Source of the DNA: Myxococcales bacterium
GTDB taxonomy: Bacteria > Myxococcota_A > Polyangia > Polyangiales > Polyangiaceae
NCBI GenBank assembly: GCA_016712525.1
Contig: JADJQX010000007.1
Span: 2,852,001 to 2,916,000 of the forward strand
Length of the DNA stretch: 64,000 bases
Direction: 5' to 3'
The notes under the pieces are model-generated. The model saw only the letters and a program-made list of their open reading frames with translations, was not told the DNA's origin and did no database searches. The position numbers and the translations under genes were made by a program. This document shows, piece after piece, positions 1 to 7,534 of this stretch. Position 1 is the first letter of the stretch; each line of letters starts with the position of its first letter.

Positions 1-456
1 TCCGTGCGCCCCTTGGAGTGGAGGTCGGCATGCGGGGTTCGCACTCGCGACAACAAGGTCCAATGCTGGGGGCTACCGGGTGTGATTGCCGAGCCGATTC
101 CCGACACCGTCGAGATGAAGCTCGCCCTTGCGTCGGGCGACTCCACCGGGTACGTCTGCGCCATCCGTGCGGCGGACCATAGGGTCGTTTGTTACCCACG
201 GGACTCAAGCTCGGGGCCCGGGCCGCGCGAGCCCTTCCCCGACCAGGTTCGAGATTTCGGCTTCGACTCGAGCGACATAAGCATGGCGTCGTACGCCATT
301 CGGCGGGACGACCATACTGTCTTGTACGTCGATTGGGACGGCACCCGCTACTCGAGCACCGAACGCTTCGCGACGTGGAGCGCCAGGGACGCATGCGGAC
401 TTCGCGAAAACGACGGCAAATTCGTGTGCGTCTGGGGCGACGTGCCGATTCGCTGA
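1..456 (+). CDS. RCC1-like repeat protein, C-terminal fragment
   Basis: The reading frame is open from the first base, so the 5' end lies outside the window; 151 codons remain. Three to four degenerate repeats are visible, each with the pattern C-x-[IVL]-R-x2-D-[NHG]-x-[VF]-x-C-[WYV], for example CGVRTRDNKVQCWG, CAIRAADHRVVCYP and CGLRENDGKFVC. This is the signature of the cysteine-containing RCC1-type beta-propeller repeats found in secreted or surface lipoproteins of myxobacteria. Seen: the repeats and the stop at 454-456. Inferred: an extracellular or envelope propeller protein that may bind a partner. Function and number of blades cannot be judged from this fragment. The remaining bases to 597 hold no recognisable gene. 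Confidence 0.6.
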   Translation, partial: SVRPLEWRSACGVRTRDNKVQCWGLPGVIAEPIPDTVEMKLALASGDSTGYVCAIRAADHRVVCYPRDSSSGPGPREPFPDQVRDFGFDSSDISMASYAIRRDDHTVLYVDWDGTRYSSTERFATWSARDACGLRENDGKFVCVWGDVPIR

Positions 457-597
457 CGCGCGCCTCGATCTGGGAGGGCGCTTCGGTGTGTGCAACGCCT
501 TCCCACGGCCGCGCGCGAGCCCCCTCCGCGAGCCCGTTCGGCACGCCCCCAACTCCCGCGCTTGCATTTCCACCACACCTCGTGAACCCTTCGGCCA

Positions 598-783
598 CCC
601 TTAACAGCCTGTTGATTTTTCGGACCGAGGCCGTTCGACGTCCGCGCCCGAACGCCAAGGCGCGATCCGAGGAGCGCGCGGAACCTACTTCTGTAGGTGA
701 GCACGCACCGCAGGATTGCAACGAAGGCGGTCGGGATGCGGCGGCGAGCGGTCGACGGGAGAAAATCAACAGGCTGTTAAGGG
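598..783. repeat. 186-bp segment bounded by 22-bp perfect inverted repeats
   Basis: Bases 598-619 and 762-783 are exact reverse complements of each other over 22 bp (core TTAACAGCCTGTTGATTTT and its complement). The core is itself a near-palindrome, TTAACAG-C-CTGTTGA. The 142-bp interior has no convincing ORF and holds a small CCTAC-TTCT-GTAGG hairpin. It could be a non-autonomous MITE/REP-type element or two copies of a regulator binding site in opposite orientation. No clear target-site duplication was seen. It lies 55 bp upstream of the gene starting at 838, so a promoter role is possible. Confidence 0.65.
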
Positions 784-837
784 GGCAACACCGGGCGCCT
801 CAAATCGAGAGCGTTCGTGGAGAGACGGGAGGAAGGC

Positions 838-1407
838 ATGGCCGCAAAAAAGAAGGCATCGAAGAAGACGACGGCGGGGGGCGCGTTGCTCGACGCCGCC
901 GTGACCGAGCTCCAGAAGGCGCTCGTAGGCGTGACGAAGGCGTTCGATCAGGTCGAGCAGCTCACGTCGAGGCTGCCGCAGCTCACCCCGCAGGAACGCT
1001 CGACGAGCCTCGGCCGGCTCCGTGATGGCGAGGCCGACGCCATCGTCGCGTTGTGCAACGTGATGGACGGCTTCCCCATGCACTTCGTCGCCATCGCGGA
1101 CCAAGACGCGGGGAACGACGACGGCGCCGTCGAGACGAAGCCCACGCGCGACAACATCGCGCGCCGCGAGGCGTTGGTGCCGCTCGTGAGCCGAGCGCAA
1201 GAGATCGCCGATCGCCTCTCGGACGCGGTGCTCGTCCTCGGGGATCGCGCGCGTCAGGTGTCGGTGCCGGCGTACCGCATCGCCAGCACGGCGGCCCAGG
1301 TCGACAAGAAGATCCGCACCGCCCTCAGCCCGGTGACGACGCACTACGGCGCCGGGGCGCGCAAAGCGAAGGCGACGTTGAAGCGGAAGAAACAAGCGTC
1401 GGAATGA
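838..1407 (+). CDS. Small Lys-rich helical protein of unknown function
   Basis: 189 aa. The ATG at 838 is preceded by GGGAGGAAGGC, a good ribosome binding site; an in-frame GTG at 817 would add seven residues without one. The N-terminus is basic (MAAKKKASKK) and so is the C-terminus (KAKATLKRKK); between them the sequence is Ala/Leu-rich and predicted helical. It contains LPQLTPQERS near residue 45 and a C-terminal helix pair (about 120-175). The same layout, LPxLTxxxR followed by two helices and a Lys/Arg tail, recurs in the gene at 36212, so the two are probably distant paralogs. It resembles a widespread uncharacterised family of about 150-aa helical proteins with an LTPEER-like motif. No function is known to me. 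The upstream 186-bp inverted-repeat segment may carry its promoter. Confidence 0.75.
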   Translation: MAAKKKASKKTTAGGALLDAAVTELQKALVGVTKAFDQVEQLTSRLPQLTPQERSTSLGRLRDGEADAIVALCNVMDGFPMHFVAIADQDAGNDDGAVETKPTRDNIARREALVPLVSRAQEIADRLSDAVLVLGDRARQVSVPAYRIASTAAQVDKKIRTALSPVTTHYGAGARKAKATLKRKKQASE

Positions 1408-1446
1408 CCGCTCCGTAGTCGACGGCGCGTTCGGCCGCACCGCGAG

Positions 1447-1635
1447 GGTACCTCCCCATGCTCGGGCAGTACCCTCGTGTGCTTCCGTGGGAATGAGACG
1501 ATACCTCCGGAGAGCCTCCGGGTACGTAGGCGGGAACCCGCGGGTACCGTGGGGGGAATCGCGCGGTACGTGGGGGGGTACCCGAGGGTACCCGGGAGGT
1601 ACCCCAGGGTACCCCCCGAGGTACCCGCAGGTACC
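1447..1635. repeat. Array of degenerate GGTACC-containing repeats
   Basis: Eight GGTACC palindromes occur in 189 bp (at 1447, 1543, four between 1578 and 1616, 1620 and 1630), with further near-copies such as GTACC or GGTACG between them. Spacing tightens to 10-12 bp at the right end, giving a tandem unit close to GAGGGTACCC. The array fills most of the 388-bp gap between two convergent genes (838-1407 and dksA), so it would sit in their 3' untranslated regions. ORFs across it only encode low-complexity Gly/Tyr/Pro/Arg/Val peptides and are not credible genes. Confidence 0.8.
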
Positions 1636-1795
1636 CCGGTCGCACGCGAGCACGAGGCGTGGCGCGGCTCGCGGTGCGGGAGACGCGGTCGCCGCTTGGA
1701 CCGGCGATAGCGCGAGCACGAAGCTCGAACGACACGAGCCCCGAGGCGCGTGGCCAGCGGGGCTCTTTCGACGTGTCACGAACCGCGCGCTGCGG

Positions 1796-2158
1796 TCAGG
1801 AGTAGTCTTTCTCCTGGCGCTCCTGGTCTTCTTTGCAGCGGATGCAGAGCGTCGTCTCGGGGCGCGCCTCGAGGCGCTTCACGCCGATCTCTTCTTCGCA
1901 CGACTCGCACGTGCCGAAGGAGCCTTCTTCGACCTTGCGGAGGGCCTTCTCGATTTTGTCGAGGAAGACCTTCTCGCGGCCACGGAGGCGGAACGTGAAG
2001 CTCTGGAGGTACTCGCTCGAGGCGAGGTCCATCTCGTCGGGGAGGTCGTTCGAGTCGAGCGACATGTCCTCCTCGAGGGTCTGCTTCGCCTTCTTCACGA
2101 TCTCGTCGCGCTTTTCCTCGAGCAGGGTCTTGAACTTCTTGAGCTGTTGCTTGTTCAT
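1796..2158 (-). CDS. dksA: RNA polymerase-binding transcription factor DksA
   Basis: 120 aa, close to family length. DksA binds the RNA polymerase secondary channel and, with ppGpp, adjusts transcription of rRNA, ribosomal protein and biosynthetic genes. The N-terminal coiled coil (residues 5-75) carries the tip motif D41-x2-D44-x-A46, which is needed for activity in E. coli DksA. A four-cysteine zinc finger follows (C84, C87, C105, C108), with the conserved IGVKRLEARP stretch between the cysteine pairs. The ATG at 2158 is chosen because the family N-terminus (MNKQQLKKFK) begins there; the longer frame upstream is non-family. It diverges from the RNase HII-like gene across about 100 bp that hold several short GC hairpins. 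The GGTACC array lies just past its stop. Confidence 0.95.
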   Translation of the reverse strand: MNKQQLKKFKTLLEEKRDEIVKKAKQTLEEDMSLDSNDLPDEMDLASSEYLQSFTFRLRGREKVFLDKIEKALRKVEEGSFGTCESCEEEIGVKRLEARPETTLCIRCKEDQERQEKDYS

Positions 2159-2260
2159 TGCCGAACGGTTCCCTTTCGATGATTCGCGCCTCGTGGCCCC
2201 TCTCCAAGGGGTGCCTCGCGAGGAGATCGCCCCGCCATTCGGGGGCGCAAGACGGTAAGC

Positions 2261-3325
2261 ATGTCCGGAAAGCTCGTCAACGGCCCTCTTTTCGCGCGTG
2301 TATCTACCGGCAACCATGAGGTTTCTCGGCGCGCCCCGCCCGCGGACGGCAAACGGACGCTCCTCGGCGTCGACGAGAACGGCCTCGGGCCCCTGCTCGG
2401 CCCCCTCGTCGTCACCGCGGCCCGCGCGCGCGCCACCGAGAGCGGCGCGGCGTTCGCGGCCAAAAAGGCACGCGGGGCCCGAAAAACCCGCCTCGGGGAC
2501 TCGAAGGGGCTCGTGGCCTTCGGAGAGAGCGCGCTCGGCGAGGCGTGGGCCCGCGCGCTCGCCCGACGCGCCGGAGAGGATCCCGCGTCTCCCGAAGAGC
2601 TCTTCCGTAGCCTCTCGGTGCGCTCGCCCGACGAGCTCCGGGCCCCCTGCCCGCGCGCCCACAGGGACCTCTGTTTTCGCGACGGCGACCGGTTCCAAGC
2701 CGACGAGGACCTCGTGCGCACGTGCACGAAGGACATCGACGCCCTCGCCAAGAAGGGCCTCGAGCTCATGGCGGTGCGCACCGTCGTCGTGTGCAACCGG
2801 CGCCTCAACGAGGCGGCCGCGCGCGGTATCTCGCGTTTCCAGGTCGACCTCGAGGCCATGGAAGATCTCGTCTTGGACGCACACGAGGCCACGCGTGAGC
2901 CCGTCCTGGCGACGCTCGGGCGCGTCGGCGGGTACACGTTCTATGGCGAAAAATTCAGGCGCCTCGCGGCGTACCCGTTCGAGACGGTGGCCGAAGCACC
3001 GCGCGCGAGCACGTACGATTTCGGCCCGCTCGGGGAGCTCTCGTTCGCCCAGGACGCGGACGCCTCGCACCTGCTCGTGGGCCTCGCGTCGCTCGTCGGA
3101 AAGTGGGTTCGTGATCTCGCTACGGCCCGGATCACGTCGTACTTGCGCGCGCACGACGCGACCCTCCCCGACGCGAGCGGGTACCACGATCCGGTCACGC
3201 GCCGCTTCGTCGAGGGCACGAAGGCGCTGCGTGTGCGCCTTCGTGTGGAAGATGCCTGTTTCCTCCGCGCCTCGACCAAGAGCTCGCCGTCGGGGGCTCC
3301 CAAAGGTCGTGGCACGAAGACCTGA
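2261..3325 (+). CDS. Divergent RNase HII-like (RNase H fold) protein
   Basis: 354 aa, much longer than RNase HII (about 200-260 aa). RNase HII removes ribonucleotides from RNA:DNA duplexes. The signature GVDExGxGPLxGPxV appears at residues 36-50 as GVDENGLGPLLGPLV, keeping the D38-E39 pair of the DEAGRG motif. It is followed by a DSK-GL element (like DSKKL), a region resembling the GDA-x-S-x2-VGK/R active-site helix (DADASHLLVGLASLVGKWVRD) and a GYH-DP element. The DEAGRG glycine-arginine part is altered to DENGLG, and a long insert separates the motifs. Catalysis is therefore plausible but not certain; a nuclease paralog with another substrate is the main alternative. ATG at 2261; its stop lies three bases before the convergent lipoprotein's stop. 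Confidence 0.65.
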   Translation: MSGKLVNGPLFARVSTGNHEVSRRAPPADGKRTLLGVDENGLGPLLGPLVVTAARARATESGAAFAAKKARGARKTRLGDSKGLVAFGESALGEAWARALARRAGEDPASPEELFRSLSVRSPDELRAPCPRAHRDLCFRDGDRFQADEDLVRTCTKDIDALAKKGLELMAVRTVVVCNRRLNEAAARGISRFQVDLEAMEDLVLDAHEATREPVLATLGRVGGYTFYGEKFRRLAAYPFETVAEAPRASTYDFGPLGELSFAQDADASHLLVGLASLVGKWVRDLATARITSYLRAHDATLPDASGYHDPVTRRFVEGTKALRVRLRVEDACFLRASTKSSPSGAPKGRGTKT

Positions 3326-3328
3326 AGG

Positions 3329-4522
3329 CTACTTTTTGGCCGAGGCCGAAGGTGCCGCCGACGGAGCGACCGCCGGGACCGCGTCGATGACGGCCTTCAC
3401 CTTGGCGATGGCGTCTTCTTTCGTGACGCGCGCGCCCTGCTGTTTGTCGGCGCCCGCGGCCTTGAGCAGGTACTCCTCGTCTCCCACGCCGACGAGCGCG
3501 GAGCCCTTCCTCGCGACGAGCACCTCGATCTTGGGGCCGCCACCCTCACCCGGATTCACGACGTGCACGGCCTCGTCGCCGACGCCCGACACGGGGATCG
3601 AGCCAGGGCGACCCTTCAAGGTCTTGAGGATGTCTTTGGCCTGGGCTTCGTCGCCGGGCGCCATGGCGATCGTGCGCCAGCGCTTGTCCCCGTTTTTGTA
3701 GAAGCCGACGGCCGTCGCGCCGACGTTCTTCCAACCGAACGGCTCCTTCGGGAAGAACTGCACGCCGTTCGGGATGAGGTCCGCGGCGGGCAGGAGGCGC
3801 GCGCTCGGGGGCTTGCCGGCCTCCTCGGGGAGCTTCGCGGCGATCGCCTTGCCGATGGCGGAGAGGGCCGCGTCGCTCGAGGCCTTGAGCTGCGCCGGGG
3901 TCTCGCGATCGTTGTTGTACTGGAGCTCCACGAGGGCGTTGCCTCGCCACACGTAGGCGCGACCCGTGCCGATGGCGCCCGCGCCGCCGGTCTGCGCGCC
4001 CTTCGGGGCGACCTCGAGCACACGCGGGGTCGACGGATCGGCGGGATCTCCCGCGACGAGGCGCATCGTGTAGAGACCGAACGCGCCCGCCACGTCCGCG
4101 AACTGCGAGAGCACCACGTCGACCGTGGCGCCCTTTCCGCCCCCGTCGACGTACCGGAACGAGACGACGCGCTTCAGGCCATAGCGCTTGTACACCTCGC
4201 ACTCGCCGTCGAACGCGGTCGTGCAGACCTCGTCCATCGAGTACTTGCCCTTCTCGCCGTAGGTGCGCGTCTCGCCCTGGGGATCGACGCAGTACGAGCC
4301 TTCGGTGCGCGGGAAGAACGCGGCAGTCACGGGGTCTTTGACCTCGCCGCCGCCGGACGTGCACGCCGACGCCGCGGGCGAAGCCGACCCCGACTCGAGC
4401 GGGGTCGCCGAGGGGAGCTGCGGGGGAGCGTCGCCCTTGGGCGGGTCCTTCGAGCACGCGAGCGAGAGGGAGGCCGCGAAGGCGAGAGTGAGACCGGGAA
4501 GCATGGCGCGTCGTGCGATCAT
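3329..4522 (-). CDS. Secreted lipoprotein, DUF6599-like
   Basis: 397 aa. The N-terminus is a lipoprotein signal, with the lipobox LSLAC at residues 19-23, followed by a Ser/Pro/Ala linker. The body has the pattern YGLKRVVSFRYVDGG...VVLSQFADVAGAFGLYTM (about residues 113-155), which resembles the DUF6599 family, where a similar GF/YG-x-R-V and AFGxY motif recurs. A second copy-like block with FGWKNVGATAVGFY follows at about 260. The C-terminus is Ala/Ser/Pro-rich. The protein is expected to sit in the cell envelope; no enzymatic residues are recognised. The ATG at 4522 has a purine-rich GGGGG upstream. It diverges from the pilus operon and may share its control region at 4523-4731. Family assignment is tentative. 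Confidence 0.65.
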   Translation of the reverse strand: MIARRAMLPGLTLAFAASLSLACSKDPPKGDAPPQLPSATPLESGSASPAASACTSGGGEVKDPVTAAFFPRTEGSYCVDPQGETRTYGEKGKYSMDEVCTTAFDGECEVYKRYGLKRVVSFRYVDGGGKGATVDVVLSQFADVAGAFGLYTMRLVAGDPADPSTPRVLEVAPKGAQTGGAGAIGTGRAYVWRGNALVELQYNNDRETPAQLKASSDAALSAIGKAIAAKLPEEAGKPPSARLLPAADLIPNGVQFFPKEPFGWKNVGATAVGFYKNGDKRWRTIAMAPGDEAQAKDILKTLKGRPGSIPVSGVGDEAVHVVNPGEGGGPKIEVLVARKGSALVGVGDEEYLLKAAGADKQQGARVTKEDAIAKVKAVIDAVPAVAPSAAPSASAKK

Positions 4523-4652
4523 GCGCCCCCTTTAGCCGAAGACCCCGAGACCGGAAAAAACCACGGGCGGCCCCTTCGCCGATTTCGGTGGTCCGCGACG
4601 GGGACCACGCACATATTTCATAGACAATCCCCGGGATTGACCTCCTTGCGGG

Positions 4653-4669
4653 GTAGGCAGGCTGCCTAC
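4653..4669. promoter_or_regulatory. 17-bp perfect palindrome upstream of pilus operon
   Basis: GTAGGCAG-G-CTGCCTAC is an 8-bp perfect inverted repeat around one base. It sits 63 bp upstream of the likely start of the first prepilin gene and 131 bp from the divergent lipoprotein start. Its size and position suit a dimeric regulator binding site for either gene. No regulator gene is adjacent, so the partner is unknown. Confidence 0.45.
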
Positions 4670-4703
4670 ATCGTAAAAATGTGGTGCTGGGAAGGTGCGC
4701 TCC

Positions 4704-4719
4704 AGGTACGGCCCTTGCT
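4704..4719 (+). promoter_or_regulatory. Possible sigma-54 type -24/-12 promoter
   Basis: AGGTAC-GGCCC-TTGCT matches the sigma-54 consensus TGGCAC-N5-TTGCW with correct GG/GC spacing (GG 4705-4706, GC 4717-4718). Pilin transcription in Myxococcus depends on sigma-54, which makes the match interesting. However, transcription would start near 4730, only a few bases before the chosen GTG at 4732, giving an almost leaderless message. Treat as a weak candidate. Confidence 0.25.
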
Positions 4720-4731
4720 ACGCTTCCAACG

Positions 4732-5463
4732 GTGCAACCGCTCTTCCCGAACCGCCGCCGTTCTCGCCGCTCCGAGCGAGGCCTCACGCTCATCGAGCTG
4801 ATGGTCGTGGTGGTGATCATCGCCATCTTGGCCGTCATCGCGCTGCCGGGCCTGCTCGGCAACACGAAGGACCTCGCCGTCTACCAGGCCGCGCAACGCG
4901 TGGCGGAGCTCGTTCAGGGCGGGCGATCACGAGCCCTCGCCACCGGGTCGGCGCACGCGATCGTGTTCTCGACGAACGGCGCGGGCACGTTGGGCACGCT
5001 GCCGGGCAAGTTCGCGGTCCAGCAGGGCGTGCGCGAGATCCCCGCGGTGGCTCCGGCAGGTCCCACGCGCGTGCCGGTGAGCTCGTGCCGCACGGCGGGG
5101 GCGTTCGCCATGAACGTGGCCGCGACCACGCCGACCAGCACCGTGGTGGCGCCCATGGTGAGCCCCGTGAACGAGACCCTCGTGTTCGCGAACGACGAGC
5201 GCCTCATCGACTACAACATCCGCGTCACCACCATCACCGGCGTCGAGGCCGGCACGGCGGGCGTCGGCGGCGAGATGTGGGTCTGCTACACGCCCACGGG
5301 CCGCGCGTACATCGCGAGCAGCGCGGGCGGGCTCCCGGCCTCCCAGCCTTTGCTCTCGCCGGTCATGATCAACATCCAGCGCTTCGACGGAGCGACCCCG
5401 GCGGGCCTCGTTCGTAGCGTCGTCATCACCCCTGGCAGCGCTCCGCGCATCTTCTCCCGATGA
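4732..5463 (+). CDS. Minor type IV prepilin, FimT/GspH-like
   Basis: 243 aa from the GTG at 4732; an in-frame GTG-initiated extension to 4681 is possible but lengthens the leader. A basic 17-residue leader ends in RG, followed by LTLIELMVVVVIIAILAVIA. This is the type III signal cleaved by PilD before a hydrophobic helix carrying Glu5. The rest is a pseudopilin-type globular domain. FimT/GspH proteins are minor subunits that help prime pilus assembly and, in some bacteria, DNA uptake. It is the first gene of a six-gene run with one- to four-base overlaps (next gene starts at 5460). The residue after the cleavage Gly is Leu rather than the common Phe or Met. Confidence 0.85.
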   Translation: MQPLFPNRRRSRRSERGLTLIELMVVVVIIAILAVIALPGLLGNTKDLAVYQAAQRVAELVQGGRSRALATGSAHAIVFSTNGAGTLGTLPGKFAVQQGVREIPAVAPAGPTRVPVSSCRTAGAFAMNVAATTPTSTVVAPMVSPVNETLVFANDERLIDYNIRVTTITGVEAGTAGVGGEMWVCYTPTGRAYIASSAGGLPASQPLLSPVMINIQRFDGATPAGLVRSVVITPGSAPRIFSR

Positions 5464-6125
5464 AGCTCCACCGCATGTCTCACCGTTCGAGGTCGCGCGG
5501 CTACACCGCCATCGAGGTGCTCGTCGCGCTCACCCTGTTCGCCGTCGGCACGGCGGGCGTGCTGAGCCTCCAGCGTGCGTCGATCGTCGGCTCGTCCGAC
5601 GCGCGTCGCAACGACGTGGCCACGGCCGTGGGCGCCGAGTGGATCGAGCGCCTCCGCCAGGACTCGCTCGCGTGGACGCTCCCGAGCTCCCAGAACTCGG
5701 CGGTCTCGAACCACGCCACCGCCACGAAGCTCCTCGGCGTCGTCGTCGATGGGCCTGCGGGCACGTCCGACGCGGGCGCCGACACCCCGTGGGTGACCGC
5801 CGCGCTCCCGGGTGATGCCACGACGCTCCTCGACCGCGGCTCGCCCGCGTACGACCTCGTGGGGCGCCCCCTGCAGATGGGAGAGGTCGCGACCGAAGGC
5901 TCGTTCTGCGTGCAGTACCGCCTCCAGTGGGTCGTCTCGCAGAACCTCGGCGCGGTCAACTTCCAGGCCGGCTTGATGCGCGCCGAAGTGCGTGTGCTCT
6001 ACATGGCCTCGGGCGGCCGCATCGGCTGCACCGCCGGCACCGGCGACCCGACGGTCCCTGCCGGTTTCCCCAATGGTTTCCGTTCGATCCACTTTACGAC
6101 CATGCTGAGGTCGAACCCCACATGA
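5460..6125 (+). CDS. pilV: Type IV pilus minor pilin/modification protein PilV
   Basis: 221 aa. The ATG overlaps the preceding stop (ATGA). The short basic leader ends at G14, followed by YTAIEVLVALTLFAVGTAGV, a class III prepilin signal with Glu5 and an about 20-residue hydrophobic helix. The IEVLVAL core and the downstream GAEWIERLRQDSLAW stretch are typical of PilV-type proteins. PilV is thought to join the minor pilin complex at the pilus tip with PilW, PilX and PilY1. The order fimT-pilV-pilW-pilX-pilY1 here matches the conserved minor-pilin operon of other type IV pilus systems, which supports the call more than similarity alone. Confidence 0.88.
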   Translation: MKLHRMSHRSRSRGYTAIEVLVALTLFAVGTAGVLSLQRASIVGSSDARRNDVATAVGAEWIERLRQDSLAWTLPSSQNSAVSNHATATKLLGVVVDGPAGTSDAGADTPWVTAALPGDATTLLDRGSPAYDLVGRPLQMGEVATEGSFCVQYRLQWVVSQNLGAVNFQAGLMRAEVRVLYMASGGRIGCTAGTGDPTVPAGFPNGFRSIHFTTMLRSNPT

Positions 6126-7534
6126 CGCCCCTCCGAACGTCGTCCTCGGCGCGGCGCGCGCGGCCCCGGAGCCGCGGCTTCACGCTCATCGAGCTGCTCG
6201 TGTCGCTCGTGGCCGGGCTCATCGTCGCCCTCGCGGTGGTCTCGCTCTCGAAGAGCGTGGCCAACCAATTCTACGACGAGGTCCGCGCCAACGCCGCCGA
6301 GACGAGCATCCGCCTCGCGGGCCAGCGCCTCCGCGCCGACATCTCGCGCGCCGGGCTCATGACGACGGGCAACATCGTCGCCGATCCGCGCGCCTCGCGC
6401 ACGCCCGCGGGCAACGCGGCCAAGGGCAACGCGAACCTCCAGCAGCTCTCGGGCATCCGCATCGTCACCGGGGGCAGCCTCGTCCCGCCGACGGGCCTCG
6501 GCCTCACCGGCGGCGCGCCCGTCCCCGGCGATCTCACGACGCTCTCGGGGGTGCAGAACCCTCCGCTCAACCCCGACTCGTTCGCCATCTACGGCAACCT
6601 CACGAGCGGCGACGAGTACTTCGGGAGCGTCGACCCGAGCGCGCCCGGCGGGTGCGGCGGCAAGGCCGTTCGCCTGAACCTCGACGACCCGTCCCTCCTC
6701 CGCATCTTGCGCGACCCCGCGGGCGTCTTCTTGCCGGCCGCGCAGGCTCAGGCGGCGCTCACGCAGGTGTTCGTGCCCATCGCCGGGTCGACGTTCTACG
6801 CCCGAGTGACCGACACGAAGGGCTACTACCACTACGCGACCACCTGCGCCGCGAACCCGGTCACGTGGGACGGCGTCACCGCGTACGTGTACCTCCAGAA
6901 CGCCAACGCCACGCTCACCTCCATGGAGACGGGCTCGCAGTTCGGTGGGGTCGACGGCTTCGAGACGATCAGCGTGTCGCCCATCCAGGGCGCCTACTGG
7001 TTCGTGGGGCGAGTTCTCACGGGTGGCATCCACTCGGCGGCGGCGCGCGCCCTCTACGAGAACAACGCGAACGCCGCCCTCTCGGCCGCGAAGTTCGACC
7101 TTTATCGCGCGTGGATCGACGCCAGCGGCACGATCCTCAACGACAGCGCGGAGGTCGTCGCCGAGTACGCCGTCGACCTGAAGCTCGGCTTCACGGTGGA
7201 CGATCCGACGCAGCTCGACACGTCGGTCACCAAGATGAAAGTCCTCGGGTTCGGCTCGGCCATCGCCGACCGCAACGAGTACGCGAACCGCGACCTGACC
7301 GTGGCCGCCGCGGCCGCCGTTCGGGGAACCATCGGCCCGCACCGCATCCGCTCGGTGCGCTACCGCCTCGCGACCCGCACGGCCATGGCGGACCGTGACA
7401 CCGCCCTGCCGCCTCCTCCCGGGAGCGACTTTCTCTACCGATACCGCGTGCACCCCGCGAACCCGCTCTTCGCCCGCGCCCGTGTCACGCAGGGCGAGGT
7501 CGCGCTCGTGAACCAGGCAAGGATGGGATACTAA
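6122..7534 (+). CDS. pilW: Type IV pilus assembly protein PilW
   Basis: 470 aa from the ATG at 6122, which overlaps the pilV stop by four bases. The longer frame upstream is rejected because the prepilin signal begins only here: a basic leader ending RSRG, then FTLIELLVSLVAGLIVALAV with Glu5. It is larger than classical PilW (about 350 aa), as is common in this phylum. The globular part is rich in Gly, Thr and aromatic residues and has a two-cysteine pattern (GGCGG; TTCAAN). It is a predicted minor pilin of the tip complex. Translation is probably coupled to the neighbours through the ATGA overlap upstream and the TAATG overlap with pilX downstream. Confidence 0.85.
   Translation: MTPLRTSSSARRARPRSRGFTLIELLVSLVAGLIVALAVVSLSKSVANQFYDEVRANAAETSIRLAGQRLRADISRAGLMTTGNIVADPRASRTPAGNAAKGNANLQQLSGIRIVTGGSLVPPTGLGLTGGAPVPGDLTTLSGVQNPPLNPDSFAIYGNLTSGDEYFGSVDPSAPGGCGGKAVRLNLDDPSLLRILRDPAGVFLPAAQAQAALTQVFVPIAGSTFYARVTDTKGYYHYATTCAANPVTWDGVTAYVYLQNANATLTSMETGSQFGGVDGFETISVSPIQGAYWFVGRVLTGGIHSAAARALYENNANAALSAAKFDLYRAWIDASGTILNDSAEVVAEYAVDLKLGFTVDDPTQLDTSVTKMKVLGFGSAIADRNEYANRDLTVAAAAAVRGTIGPHRIRSVRYRLATRTAMADRDTALPPPPGSDFLYRYRVHPANPLFARARVTQGEVALVNQARMGY

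Noticed and set aside
1325..1779. ORFs over the GGTACC array on both strands
   Set aside because: They encode only repetitive Gly/Tyr/Pro/Arg/Val peptides and have no ribosome binding sites.
766..1779. A 337-aa minus-strand frame over the small helical protein gene
   Set aside because: The plus-strand gene has a good ribosome binding site and a coherent helical sequence. The minus frame is Arg-rich with no motif.
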